Positions 1 to 12,079 of a stretch of DNA of 64,000 nt are shown here, one piece after another (position 1 is the first letter of the stretch; each line of letters opens with the position of its first letter). The position numbers were made by a program, and so were the translations under genes. Source of the stretch: Apoderus coryli (taxonomy: Eukaryota; Arthropoda; Insecta; Coleoptera; Attelabidae); assembly GCA_911728435.2 (NCBI GenBank), contig OU452202.1, positions 23,787,135-23,851,134 of the forward strand. The letters are read 5' to 3'. Under the pieces are notes generated by a model. The model was not told where the DNA came from. It worked only from the letters and a program-made list of their open reading frames with translations, and did not search any database.

Positions 1-435
1 AGACGAAGATTTCATTTTGTTACCTTTTGCCACAAATTTATTATTAACCAATGCCCTCAATATTTATATAATAAAATACGTTTTCGTACACGTGCATGCT
101 TTGAATTTGAGACACAAGGACTCTCCGTCAGCCAGCCAGCTCCTCACACTACACTTTTTCGTCGAGGCTTTACATATAACGTTTACTGGCATTTAAATAA
201 ACTTCCTGACTACCTCAAAGCATTTCTTCCAATCAAATTCAGAAAAGAATACAAAAACTGCTTTAACCTGATCAATTGTTATGTTTTGATAAAATTCATG
301 CGAGAGAGAGAAAGGGAATTTCATTCGCAACTTCTTAATTCAATACTACTTAATTTTTATGTACTATTTGTTTATTATCAAGATTTATTATTGTTATTAT
401 TATTATTTTTGTTTCGGGAATTATTTCCGATTTAG
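1..435 (+). CDS. C-terminal end of a non-LTR retrotransposon reverse transcriptase ORF (5' end outside window)
   Basis: Frame 1 is open from the first base to a TAG at 433-435 (144 codons), with no start codon because it enters from the left edge. Residues about 20-90 follow the usual pattern of the tail of CR1/jockey-like LINE polymerases: a CPQYLYNKI segment, then HTTLFRRGFTYNV, then LNKLPDYLK and a basic RKEYKNCF helix. The catalytic palm would lie to the left of the window. After about codon 95 the composition becomes AT-driven, so the true stop may have decayed. This is family-pattern recognition; no alignment was run. Confidence 0.55.
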   Translation, partial: RRRFHFVTFCHKFIINQCPQYLYNKIRFRTRACFEFETQGLSVSQPAPHTTLFRRGFTYNVYWHLNKLPDYLKAFLPIKFRKEYKNCFNLINCYVLIKFMREREREFHSQLLNSILLNFYVLFVYYQDLLLLLLLFLFRELFPI

Positions 436-3250
436 AATTTCATTTTATTTCGAACTACAATACATAAATAAGAAACATGTTTTGGAATGCAATTTTCAAG
501 ATAATCTAACTGCCAGCATTTTATTTATCCCTTCAGAAAATTCTGTAGGAATACTTAAAAAATAAAATGTTGCGCCCATTTGAATGTAAAACTAACAATG
601 ATCAAACAATGCTAGAAATAAAAATTTGGATTTGCCGAAAAAAATTAAAACTAATATAATCTAATGAATTTATAAAAGTATAATAATCGATAACAAACTA
701 AAAAAAAATAAATTACCAAAATATTCAAAATAAGCCAAAACAAATTTTTAGATTATGAGTTATGAACAAGTGATCCCAAAAGTTTTTGTTGTTATTTTCC
801 GATATGTTGAGAAAATTATTATAGGGACTGCATTTGGTAAACTACATTAAAAATTCAATTATTTTATGCAAAATCTAAATATTTATATAAAATTAAAGAA
901 TTAAAAAAAAAAACACATATTTTGGGTATAGAATTTGGTTGGAATTTATAAAATTAGCGTGCATACAAAATGAAAAACACACACATTATTAAACATTAGA
1001 GTTCAAAATCCATCATGATTTATAAAAAATCAAAAAGTCATTAAAACTAAATGGACCTTTTTTTTATTGAATGAAATTTTCCGCTTGACTTTATGACCCC
1101 TCAAATAATGAAAACTGTTACCATATAAATAAAACAATGTAGAAAAACATGCGAAGAGATTGAAATAAAAATCGATACTAATTTCGCTTCATGTCCTGTG
1201 TAAAGCACTGTTCTAAAGAATGTTAAATTGCATAACTTCCCTCTATGAGAGCTAATAATATTACAACACAATAAATAAAATTCTAAAGTGTATAGCCATA
1301 ATCAAGTGAAAACATTCTCAATCTACCAATAAATGCACTTAATTCGTTTCTGATTCATATACACGGTAATTATTATAGTATTATAGAAAATTCACTAATT
1401 ATTATTCGATCATTTAAAGCTCATAGTACCGATAATACCTATTCAACCAAACAGATAATGTGTAGTACTTTTTTTTTAATTTGAAAACCTATTAATTGCA
1501 ATATCACCGCATCATAGAATTGCCTTTTATAAATACGGACAATAATAGCATTTTTTCTTCAATTATGCTATATCTAGTCCTATTGTATTACGGTTTTTTG
1601 TTCACTAATTAACGCCAAACAAAAGATTGTTTTGATAATAGTTTTCAATTCATTTTGTGGATCAATGGTTTGTTGTTGATCTTTAAGCCACGAAAAAGAA
1701 AGCTAAATTGTTGATTTTTTAAAAATATGTTAGATATACCTACATAGTATAATGTACGGTTCTTACCTAATGATACATGAAATTAAGAAGTGGAAAAAGT
1801 AATTATACCTACAGCTTTTTTTTGTTTTTGGTAATCTAGTGTTTGCGTAATTACTGCTTTATAGAGTACACAATTTGTTGGTGTTCTTATGTCGATTTTT
1901 CAAACGGATTGGATTAGTTCAAACAGAAACCCTTAGGAAATTGACGGTCAAAATCTAAAGAATAAAAGGTTTGTTGTAGTTCTTTTCAAAGTTGTTTTTA
2001 ACACATATACATTATGTTTTTTATCATTAAGACTAACAAGACACTAGAGTTTCTAAAGTTCATTTGAAAAACTGTCTAAAACTTATAAATGTGAAATAAA
2101 TTTTAATGTTATTAAAGAACAAATAGGTTTGTTGAAAAATATTATTAACAATATATTATGGGATGTATAAGACTTTTCTTTATAATTTTATTATCTCCTG
2201 ATATTAAATCTTAACTCCGATAAGTTACACTGTGTCCTGATCCTATGGAATAAAATATAAGTTGAAAGAAACTATGTATTACAACTCCAAAATAAGTATG
2301 TCAAAGGCAACAATCAGAAACATCTTAAAAATTAAATAAAGTTTTATACAACAAAATAATAAGATTTGGTGGCAATTAATAATTCGAGATATTGATTTTG
2401 TGGAGATCGAGTGTTCTTTATTTCGAAAATAAATTACACTCCAGTCCAAAATGGACTGTGTAGGTGTTTAAAAATTAATAATGAATTATCTCTTTTAATA
2501 TATTTTTTAACTAAAATATAAAAAATGGAGACTACGAAGTGTGTTAAAAAAAAGTACGTATCTTTGATTTTTGGTTTTTGTTATGTTGGTATTATACACA
2601 TGTCCCCAACATATTATGTTGCAGTTTCAAGGTTTTTTTGATATACAGGATTGACGTGTTTCATTATCAATATTTTTCGGAAAAAACAGTAACTCCAACC
2701 CAAATATAAGCGACTTCAATATTTTATATTTCATTTTAATAAACCCACCTTTAATTACGTTTCTATATTTCCAACAAATTTACCAAATGAACCTTGAAGT
2801 CAACAGTAGTTTCTCTTAGCCTTTATTTGAAAGAAACTAAATGCACAAATAAGATCTGATTTGGCATAATACAAGTCAATGGAATATGTGACGGCGAGAA
2901 TCGAATTTAATATCCGTTCACATGCCAGTCCGAAGATGATGATGCGTATCAATTATTCTTTTCCTTATTTCGATATTTATTACAAATTTCTTTCTCTACG
3001 CTATTTTCTGTTTGGTAGCTACTCACACTTATCACACGATAACTCGTTTTTTTTTTTCTTTCATAGGAAGACTAAGAAAAGTAGAACGGATTTTTTTAAT
3101 TAAATATTATGGGCGTTCAAAAACTGTTTTACATTGACAAGCTAATGGATATAAAATACTTTTTAATTATACAGGTGGATTGGAAATTGCTAGTAAGAAT
3201 AAATGCCCAGTTATTACTATTAGGTACATTGAAACACAAAGTATTATGGA
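436..3250. other. AT-rich non-coding stretch
   Basis: Homopolymer A and T runs and short frames only. No splice-flanked coding segment, RNA gene or clear repeat boundary was recognised. Confidence 0.5.
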
Positions 3251-3289
3251 TCATGTAGCTGGTTGGTAAAATATGCAAAATAGGACATA

Positions 3290-6200
3290 AATACATTAGA
3301 AAATATACTATTTAATAATCAACAATAAAAAAACGTACTTAAAACAGAAGACAAAGAAAAATACACCAAATCAAAATAAAGGCAAAGCAAGAAATGCAAA
3401 AAATAAATAAGAACATGTAAAACAGGTACCAAAAATGGATGTTACAATATATTTGAAGAAATTAAACCCATAGAAAAAATAGAAAAGAACTAATTAAGGT
3501 ATTGCCAAGATAGTAAACAATATGAGGGTTTAAAATAGGAAACCAATGTAAAATAGAAATAGGAAAACATATGCTTAAGTAAAAAAAAAAAATAAATACA
3601 GAAATCAAAAGTGAGTTAGAGGTTTAATAGTAAATTAACTAATAGGGAGTTTTAAAAGATATCTAAAATGTAGTATACCTAGAGAAATTCTCAATATAGT
3701 TCGAAGAAAAAATCACCAAGAAATGCATAAAATGATAAGATAAAAAGCAGCAGTAAATTTAAAACAGAAGAAAGACAACAGTAATCGTGGGAAAATAAGG
3801 GAAACAGATTTTAAATAGATAATGCCAAGGGTTGGTAGTAAATAAGCAAATCGACAGTATAAGACATAATAAAGAAAATTTATATTCCAAGAAATTGGTA
3901 ATATAAATTGAAGATATTGTGAAATAAAATACACAGAAATTAAGCCTTGAATTAAAATAGTAAAAGCAAGTAGAATAGTAGAAATTATGACAGAAATATC
4001 ACGTTAGACATTAGTTTGCGGAAAATAAGAAAAAAAAACGTAATAAGAACAGAACAGAAAGGTAAAGACACCGAATCATAATGAAGACAAAACAGGAAAA
4101 GAAAAAATAATAAGAACATGTAAGATAGGTAACAAAAAGAGATGTGATATATTATATTTGAAGAGATGCAAAAGGTATAAACAATATGAGGGTTGAGAAT
4201 CAGAAATTAGAAAAACCAAAAGAAAATTAAAACTAAAAGAGAGTAATAAAGAAATCGAAAGTGAGATATAAAGGTTAACTAGTAAATTAACTAATAAGAA
4301 GTTTTAGAAAATAGCTAAAATTTGGTATATTTGGAGAAATTCGTAATATAGTTAGAAGACAAAATCAACATCACATGCATAAAATAGTAAGATAAGAAAG
4401 AGTTAGCCATTAAGTAAATTTAAAACAGAAGAAAGAAAAAAGTAATCATGAGAAAATAAAGGAAACATATTTAAATAGACAATACGCAATCCAATCAAAG
4501 GGTTAGTAGTAAATAAGCAAGTTGAGAGCATAAGGAATAGAAAGAAAATTATGTTTTTTCAAGAAACTGGTAATATAAATTGAAGATATGAGGAAATAAA
4601 ATATAGAGGAAGTAAGCCGTGAATTAAAATGTTCTAAAGGATAATAAAATAGTAAGAGCAAGTAGAAATATTAATTTAAATATCACGTTAGACATTAGAC
4701 AATAATAAAAAAACGTAATAAAAATAGAACAGAAAGGAAAAGACACCAAATCATAATAAAGAAGAAGCAAGAAAAGAAAAAAATAATAAGAAGATGTAAG
4801 ATAGGTAATAAAAAGTGATATGAACGTAGATTTGAAGGAACTACCAAGATAATAACCATTATGAGGGTTCAGAATGAGAAATTAAAAGAAAGCCTTGAAT
4901 TAAAAGTGTGAAGGATCCAAAAATAGTAAAATATCACGTTAGACATTAGATTGCGGATAAAAATAAAAAAAAACGTAAGAAGCACATAACAGAAAGAAAA
5001 ATAAAATCACCAAATCGTAATAAGGATGAAGCAGGAAAAGAAAAGATAATAAGAACATTTAGGATAGATCACAAAAAGTATTTAAGAAATTTCCAAGATA
5101 ATAAACAATATGAGGGTTCAGAATGAGAAATTAAAGGAATCAAAGGAGAATACAAAAAGTAGGAAGAAACATAACTAAAAAAGAGAAATAAAAAAATCGA
5201 CAGTGAAGTAAAGGTTTATTAGTAAATTGACTACTAAACAGTCTACTACTAAGGAGTTTTACCAAATAGCTCAGCAAAGTTCGAAGAAGCTCATATTGTT
5301 GAGCGTTCAGAATGGGACATTAAAGGAACCAAAGGGAAATAGAAAAAAATAGGAAGAAACATAACTAAAAAAGAGAAGTAAAGAAATCGACAGTGAGATA
5401 AAGGATTAGTAGTAAATTGACTACTAAGGAGTCTTAGAAAATACTTCAACAACAGTTTGAGGAAAAAATCAACAAGAAATACATAAAATGTTATGATAAG
5501 AAAGAGTAAGCCATTAAGTAAATTTAAATCAGAAGAAAGATAAAAGTAACCGTGAGAAAATAAATAAATCAGATTTTAAATAGACAATGTGAAATCCAAG
5601 CAAAGAGTTAGTAGTAAAAAGGAAGGAAAATTAATAAGGAAAATTATAATAATGGTAATATAAATTAAAGAAATAAGGAAATAAAATACAGAGAAAGTAA
5701 GCCTTGTATTAAAATATTCTGAAGGATCATCAAATCAAAAAGAAATGCATAAAATGTTAACATAAGAAAGAGTAAGACATTAAATAAATTTAAAACAGAA
5801 GAAAGATAAAAGTAGTCGTGAGAAAATAAATAAATCAGATTTTAAATAGACAATGTGAAATCCAAGCAAAGAGTTAGTAGTAAAAAGGAAGGAAAATTCA
5901 TAAGGAAAATAATGGTAATATAAATTAAAGAAATAAGGAAATAGAATAAAGAGAAAGTAAGCCTTGAATTAAAATATTCTAGAGGATCATCAAATCAAAA
6001 AGAAATGCATAAAATGTTAAGATAAGAAAGAGTAAGACCTTAAATAAATTTAAAACAGAAGAAAGCATAAAGTAATCGTCAGAAAATAATAATAATAGAT
6101 TTTAAATAGAGAATGCGAAACCCAAGGTAAGATCCAAATAGTAAAAGGAAGTAGAAATAATGGAAATATCACGTTAGACATTAGAATCAGACAACAATAA

Positions 6201-7040
6201 AAAAAACGTAATAAGAATTGAACAGCAAGGAAAATACAAAAAATATGAAGAATCATAACTAAAAAAGAAGAAGAAAAAAGAAATTAAAAGTACGGTAAAG
6301 GTTTAGTAGTATATTAACTACGTACTAAGGAGTTTTAGAAAATAGCTCAACAACAGTTCAAAGAAAAAATTAAATAGAAATGCATAAAATGTTAAGATAA
6401 GGAAGAGTAAGAATTAAATACATTTATAACAGAAGAAAGCATAAAGTAATCGTGAGAAAAGAATAATAATATTAATAGATTTTAAATAGAGAATGCGAAA
6501 TCCAAGCAAAGGGTTAGAAGTTAATAAACAAGTCAAGAGTTTGAGGAAATTATATTTCAAGAAACTGGTAATATAAATTGAAAACATAAGGAAATAAAAT
6601 ACAAATTAAAATAATCTGAAAGATCAAAATATAGTTAAAGCAAGTGGAAATAATGGTAATATCACGCTAAATATTAGATTGTGGATAAAAAACTTAATAA
6701 GAACAGGAACAGAAAGGAAAAGACACCAAATTATAATAAAGACAAAGCAGGAAAAGAAGAATAATAATAAGAAAATGTTGAGGGTTCAGGGAAAGAAACA
6801 ACAATAAGGAGTTTTAGAAATATTGTATATTTGGAGAAACACGAAGGAAAAATCAACATGAAAGTAAGCCATTAAGTAAATTTAAAACAGAAGAAGAAAA
6901 AAGTAACCCTGAGGAAACAACAAGTTGAGAGTATAAGGAATATAAAGAAAATTATATTTTAAGAAACTGGTAGGTAATATAAATTGAAGATATAAGGAAA
7001 TAAAGTATAAAAATACTAACGTACATAAAAATAACTAGGA
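3290..7040. repeat. Purine-rich degenerate tandem repeat (satellite-like), about 3.75 kb
   Basis: The plus strand is overwhelmingly A and G, with TAAAATA and AGAAA-like words throughout. Landmark words recur in a fixed order. TATGAGGGTT occurs near 3521, 4186, 4859 and 5109. ATCACGTTAGACATTAG occurs near 3994, 4680, 4929 and 6167, with a decayed copy near 6660. GCATAAAATG occurs near 3724, 5746, 6005 and 6379. Spacing is about 650-700 bp in the left half, falling to about 250-270 bp on the right, so the array looks like a ~670-bp monomer plus internally deleted monomers. No ORF of interest is inside. Confidence 0.8.
5479..6000. repeat. Two adjacent near-identical ~260-bp monomers within the satellite
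   Basis: Bases 5479-5741 and 5742-6000 match almost base for base, including the shared words AATCCAAGCAAAGAGTTAG and GGATCATCAAATCAAAA. This is the most recent-looking duplication in the array. Confidence 0.75.
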
Positions 7041-7161
7041 AAGTAGAAAAAACGATTAAAATGTATAGTTTCACAAATAAGTTAGTTGTGAATAAGAGTA
7101 ATAAGATAAGATACGCATAGCTGTCGTCGTTTTTGAAAATACAAAATCAAACAAATGTAAT

Positions 7162-7257
7162 TCACAAATATGCAGATGCATTTTCAATAGTATAACGAGC
7201 CGGCACTGTGTACACGGCGCCAGCTAAAAAGGCAAAGGCCAAATCGTTCTTATAGAG
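7162..7257 (-). CDS. Possible terminal exon fragment, unidentified
   Basis: On the minus strand an acceptor-like TTTTTATGGGCAG is followed by 31 open codons and TGA. The peptide runs LYKNDLAFAF then LAGAVYTVPARYTIENASA. The segment is markedly more GC-rich than its surroundings. The family is not recognised, and no partner exon was found. It may be a host exon, a transposon scrap or chance. Confidence 0.2.
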   Translation of the reverse strand, partial: LYKNDLAFAFLAGAVYTVPARYTIENASAYL

Positions 7258-7439
7258 CTGCCCATAAAAATTACAAGTAATAATAAATATCCCATATTTT
7301 GAAGAGCAGAATCTCGTTTAACAACATGTGCAATAAAAACTATGGTTATAAACATAATATTATTATAATAAAATTATGCAATTTTTCTTAAATACCATTA
7401 TCGAAGGAAGGAAATATTTAATTAAGCCATGCAATTAGT

Positions 7440-7935
7440 AAGAATATACAATGCCTGACATAAGTTTGAATACATTTCAACATACCAAGAATATTTGCGA
7501 ATAATTCGACTAGGTATATCGCGACTTACTGGAACACACGCTTCCTGGATTTTGTGGAAAACGTAGATACCATTAAGAAATGCCATGTGGTTTATGCACC
7601 AGCGAATTTTAGCCGGGGGGTTGCTCGTGAGAAACATACAGAAATCGTTGGATTGGCCGAGGTGGACCTCACTTATGGCCTGTACGATCCCTGGATTCAA
7701 ACCCACTGGATTTTTTCATGTGAAGCCACCTGAAGTCCTTAGTTTACACTAGGTACTCCTGTAGAAAATGTGGAGGACCTAATGAATCGCATTATTTCCA
7801 GGTGATATTCGACTAGAAACAGCCCTGGTATTTTTGATATAGTTTTCCAATCAATGAGGAGAAGATTGGGTTCATGTACACGAACGAGCGCCCTATATTT
7901 GAGCGTATATTTCGGTAGCTCTTGGAAAAGAAATA
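7440..7935 (+). pseudogene. Catalytic-domain relic of a Tc1/mariner-superfamily transposase
   Basis: Conceptual plus-strand reading, shifting frames, gives RNAMWFMH near 7585, then a remnant of the usual APAHF stretch. After a gap it gives pieces resembling the C-terminal part: ENVEDL-like, PGIF-like, a SMRRR-like run and a closing FGSSWKR. This is the order seen in insect DDE_3 transposases that carry an MWFMHDGAPAHF motif. At least three frameshifts and several stops make it inactive. The 36-kb element (opposite strand) carries the N-terminal part of what may be the same family. Confidence 0.5.
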
Positions 7936-7939
7936 AACC

Positions 7940-9799
7940 TTGAATTAAAATTGAGTTTTGAAAAAAATAGGTAAATGATAATATTTACGTAAACGTTAAT
8001 CATCTGAAAATAAATAAGGGTGTCAAAACTCCCAACTACTTACTACGTTAAACAGAAATCCAATAAATCACAATCAACAAATAATGAATTTGTCAATCCG
8101 AACTTTGATTTTATATACAATCTATTTCGAATTATCTCTGCTGCTACTAATGGATTAAAATAAACATTTAGCTTTTTTGTATGTGTTGTTCGCTTAATTT
8201 GCTCGACCGATTATCTTAATTAAAGGGAGATTTAAATTAAAATTAAGTCATTAAACTATACATCTAAGATCAATTGATTGAAATAGGAGCGGATATTTTA
8301 TGGTATCGCCATGTAAAGGTTAATAGAATTTTATTCAATGAATGAATGCTTGTAGCTAGCATTATTATTGTGCAACACCTTTTTTATATTTATTTATTTA
8401 CTTTTAAACATTTCCAAAGCTTGTTCAATTTAATAGTAAACTTGATATTTACCGTTCATTATTATTTGTTTGGATAAATATTTGTACAGCGCGTGATATA
8501 GTTCTCGATACATTTCAAAACCAATTTTTTCTTTTTGTCAAAAATACAATTTTTAGTTCTCTGGTAGCAACCGTTACGACTTTGGCCAGACTTGGTCCAA
8601 TGCTCTAAGTAAACCATAAAACTAGAGTTTCTCTAACTTGTTTCAACATTTTGTTCCCCTATTTGCAGCCCATGTTCAAATAGTTTGCCACAATGCGTGG
8701 AGATGCGGCTTCAGTTCTTGTGTTTAATGAATTTTTAAGGGACTGAGAGGTAAATCTTGATACAAAATACGCTACAAGGTGCCGTAAGACACTTTCATTG
8801 CCACCATGATTTTCGGTCAAGTGTGTGATTACAGAATCAGTTTCTTCGAATTTGTTATAATTTTGCCCAGATAGACGTAATTTAAAAATTACACTAAAGA
8901 TACTAGGATGATAACTAAGGACCGATCTTAGGACAGCAATTAAAGTATTGTTAGAACTTTAAAACTAACTGCTTTAATATTTGGAATCGTTAGTGTTGAC
9001 AGTTGATTTAGAGGCTCAGAGAAACTCTAGAAAATTTTGGTGTTACTTGAAGTTCTGCTGTATTGAAAAACTTATTTTTTAAAAACTTTGAACTCGTACT
9101 TTGCACGAAATTATCTACTAATCGATTAGCATTCAAAAATATCATATCATATTGAGACGGCTTACCAGAGAGTTAGAGTAATTCCCGATAAGTGACGCTT
9201 TAGAAATTTTACTAATTTTGGACATGATAATCCTGCTCAGCTGCACTTTTGTTTACTTTAAGTTTACTTTTTACTTAGTTTTAAAAATATTGTAGAAAAT
9301 TTTTGGAAGACACAAGATTCGTTGTTATCACAATTTTCAAACATAAATTGTTAATATTTCAGTAAAAAAGCGTCGAAACGTTACAAAACTTTTAAAATGC
9401 TCATTATTTAGACTTTACATTTTGTTAAATGTAGGTAGTGATTTTAGAAAACAGTGAAGATGATTGAATCTCAAAAAAATGCGCCTAGAAAATTTTTTGT
9501 GCAATAAATCTGACAACTTTGAAGTTTTTAGTTCAAGAGATAGAGCGACCCAGTTGTAACAGTTAGAAATAGTTAAGCATTCGACTGCTGAGATTGTGGA
9601 CCTATGTTTCTGTCCAGAATATCTAAATACAGGTCTATTCAGTAACGCAATTGAATTCGCCAGCAAGATTGGACGCAATAAATCTGACAACTTTCAATTT
9701 CTCTTCAATTGCTGTATCAAAAAGTTTAGTGTATAATTTTTCGTTTCGTTTTATGTTTACTGAAATATTAACTTAAAACAAATCACATTTTACCTTTAA
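7940..9799. other. Region downstream of hamlet: probable 3' UTR plus unassigned DNA
   Basis: Immediately after the hamlet stop (minus strand) comes ATTAAAGGTAAAATG, a donor-like site that could belong to a spliced 3' UTR. Minus-strand AATAAA words occur near 8330-8335 and 8388-8400. A ~20-bp direct repeat, GCAATAAATCTGACAACTTT, occurs at about 9503 and 9675. No other gene was recognised. Confidence 0.4.
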
Positions 9800-10876
9800 T
9801 CATGTATTGCTGTTATTGTTACTATTACTATTATTATTATTATCCTCCATATCCTCCTTAGTACAGTCATCTGGGTGGCACTTTTCACTCACGTCCTCTT
9901 CCTTATGCGATGTTGTCTCCGATGTAGTCGATGACCTCGACGAATAATTATCCTTATCCGAAAAATAAGACGAGTCCCGTTTCCCATCTTCAATAACAGG
10001 TGATCTTGCACTACTATGTTCTTGAGTCTTGCTTGAGTCGAACAACTTCGATGGTATCGGTAAATGGAAGTTTGGAAGATTTTTTGTACCGCTACTGTGC
10101 AAATGTTGCAATAATCTACCATCTGTTACTTTACCCATAAACGATCGGATTTCTTCAAAATACGACTCTTCACTGATCGTTCGTGATAAATTGCTTCTCC
10201 GCTGAATATTTCGATCATCCAATATCGTAGGACCGTCCGCCTCATGCTTCTTCAAATGTCGATCTAAATTGGTTTGTTGTCCGAAACATCGCTCGCATAG
10301 TGGACATTTAAACGGCTTTTCTTTGTTATGAATATTACGCACGTGTCGTTGTAAATTACTCGAAATACTAAAGCTGCGTTCACAGTACCGGCATTTGTAT
10401 GGTTGTTCGCCTGTGTGGGTTCGTAGATGCCGCGTAAGATTCGCTGATCGCGGGAAAACTTTACCGCAGAACTTGCACGCGTAACGGTCTTTAATTTTAC
10501 CACCTGCTGATGTGTCAAACACTTTTGGCGTTGGCGGTGTGCTAGGCGCATTGTTCACCGGTGGACTGAGCATGTTTGGACTGAGGAAAGGGTACCGTTG
10601 AGGGTAGTTTGGCGATGTGGGATATGGTAGTGGGAGGCGTGGTACTTTATCGCCACCTTGAGCGCGATACATAGCTTCAAGCATCATTGGATGGAGAGGC
10701 TGTGGTGGGAACAGCATTCCAGGATATGCGGGCACTTGTGGCGAGTATTGTTTAGGTACGTTGTTGTTGTTGTTGTTTGAAGGTGGGGGAGAGGATTTGT
10801 CTTCAACGATGACCTCATCTTTATCACTTGAAATGCTTGGTGTTGGCGAGATCAGGTTTCGGTTTTCGTCTTCAAT
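9800..10876 (-). CDS. ham: hamlet (MECOM/PRDM16 family) last coding exon: C-terminal zinc fingers
   Basis: The exon encodes 358 residues and a TGA. Its acceptor TTTGTTCTAG precedes ATT GAA GAC, continuing in frame from the upstream exon in phase 0. It starts acidic and Ser/Pro-rich with a run of six Asn, followed by a Pro-rich segment. Three contiguous C2H2 fingers lie at about residues 134-154, 162-183 and 191-211 (bases 10477-10244), linked by HTGEQPYKC and the HNKEKPFKC linker after RHVRNIH. This block is the signature of EVI1/PRDM16/Hamlet C-terminal fingers. The tail is Ser-rich and acidic, ending in an Asn/Ser repeat. In Drosophila hamlet is a nuclear transcription factor controlling sensory-neuron fate and dendrite form; function here is by homology. 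A start within the exon is not needed, since it is internal to the gene. Confidence 0.88.
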   Translation of the reverse strand: MEDENRNLISPTPSISSDKDEVIVEDKSSPPPSNNNNNNVPKQYSPQVPAYPGMLFPPQPLHPMMLEAMYRAQGGDKVPRLPLPYPTSPNYPQRYPFLSPNMLSPPVNNAPSTPPTPKVFDTSAGGKIKDRYACKFCGKVFPRSANLTRHLRTHTGEQPYKCRYCERSFSISSNLQRHVRNIHNKEKPFKCPLCERCFGQQTNLDRHLKKHEADGPTILDDRNIQRRSNLSRTISEESYFEEIRSFMGKVTDGRLLQHLHSSGTKNLPNFHLPIPSKLFDSSKTQEHSSARSPVIEDGKRDSSYFSDKDNYSSRSSTTSETTSHKEEDVSEKCHPDDCTKEDMEDNNNNSNSNNNSNT

Positions 10877-10965
10877 CTAGAACAAACAGAGTTTTGTTTT
10901 AATCGTAAAACTAATTGGTACCTACAGATGTGTCTTTATTGGTTCGAAATAAATGTCAAATTTAC
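10877..10965 (-). other. ham: hamlet intron, 89 nt
   Basis: On the minus strand the donor is CGACAG|GTAAAT and the acceptor TTTGTTCTAG|ATTGAA. Splicing joins codons in phase 0 (MRRQ to IEDEN). The short length is typical of insect introns. Confidence 0.85.
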
Positions 10966-11291
10966 CTGTCGTCGCATGATAACCAAACTCAACTTCTTAT
11001 GCTCCACCCTCAAATCCAACGGTTGGTCATCCCCATCCTGTGGTCCTGGAGGCGGTCGTCCCGCCGGTGACATGTGCGGTCCTGGCGATCTAGTATTTCT
11101 GGACAAATCAAATGGCATTTCATCGCCAGGAGGAACTCTCACTGACAATGGATAAACAGCTGCTTGTTTCGGACTGCTATGCCCACCGGATGCGACCAAC
11201 ATTTTGCGAGGTGATGAGTCTTTTTCACGCATAGTTAACGGTAGATGGAGAGGTAGCGGTGGAAAGTAGCGGAGCCAGGACAGGCCCGTAT
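10966..11291 (-). CDS. ham: hamlet exon with two CtBP-binding motifs
   Basis: This exon encodes WLRYFPPLPLHLPL, then a basic/Ser-rich linker, then MPFDLS (11115-11101) and QPLDLR (11022-11008), ending LVIMRRQ at a good donor. Paired PxDLS-type motifs upstream of the C-terminal fingers are the CtBP co-repressor docking sites of EVI1/PRDM16-type proteins. The 5' limit is uncertain. I place it after TATGGTAG at 11292-11293, because the stronger-looking TTTTTTACAG at 11325 would bring an in-frame TGA at 11311-11313. An ATG at 11304 in the same frame could alternatively start a short isoform. GC content is high compared with the flanks. Confidence 0.8.
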
Positions 11292-12075
11292 CTACCATAG
11301 ACATGGGAGATCAGAATTTTGGATCTGTAAAAAATGAGAAGACTATAAATAGCTTTTTTATCTTTCCTTGTAAGCGTCAGGAAGTTTACATGGATCATGC
11401 ACACAATGACTGTAAGATATATCGACATCCATTAGCCTAGTAAAACAATGTTAACAATTATGACCGGATATTAATTCTTCCTACTTCAAAAGCATCAAAG
11501 ATTTTAGAAAAAAATATTTTCAATTTGGGAACAAATAAACAAAGTTCGTAGGTCGTGTTTGAGAGAAATGTCCACCTATATTATAGAATCAAAATCAGAA
11601 GATCGAAGGCGTTGGTATAATAACATATTTCAATATGCAAATTGTAGCATATTCACAGTTACATATTTTTTTTAAGATTATATTTATGTAATAATTACAT
11701 ACTGTGACCTTGGCTAATATAAATTAAAATTGCAATACAAGAGTGAACTTTAGTGTGCGAAAATAAATTACAACAAAATACCAGTGTCGAATTATTTTTT
11801 CATAACGCTTAAAAAGGAAAAACTAATTTATTTTTGTGTTTTTGAACGGCCATGCTTTTTTGGGTACATTCAATGAGCATTTACATTCGTTCAAGGTTTT
11901 AAATTCCAAGAAAAAAAAACGCTAAGGCAAAATTATATTTTATCAAAAGTAGATTTTGTAAAACAACTAACAGTATTCTAATTTTATATTGTTCACCCAT
12001 AATTTTGAAAATTTCTATCCACATTCATTTTTTTAAAAAGTAACCACATGAACATCAACTACAAATAATACTGAC
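11292..12075. other. Sequence upstream of the hamlet exon
   Basis: Intronic-looking AT-rich DNA with no further exon recognised. An antisense C2H2 signature for the N-terminal finger cluster was looked for here and higher in the window and not seen. Confidence 0.45.
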
Positions 12076-12079
12076 ATTA

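Noticed and set aside
3713..6256. Minus-strand hydrophobic frames in the satellite
   Set aside because: They are pyrimidine-strand readings of the purine-rich repeat (Phe, Leu, Ile runs) without independent support.
8665..8747. Segment with acceptor TATTTGCAG and donor GAGGTAAAT
   Set aside because: All three frames contain stops, so it is not a coding exon; a non-coding exon cannot be judged.
9889..10551. Alternative minus-strand frames overlapping the hamlet finger exon (77 and 95 codons)
   Set aside because: They are out-of-frame shadows of the C2H2 exon and have no family resemblance.
10928..11155. Plus-strand frame opposite the CtBP-motif exon
   Set aside because: Antisense of a clear coding exon; its Gly/Pro richness is explained by the minus-strand PGP-rich codons.
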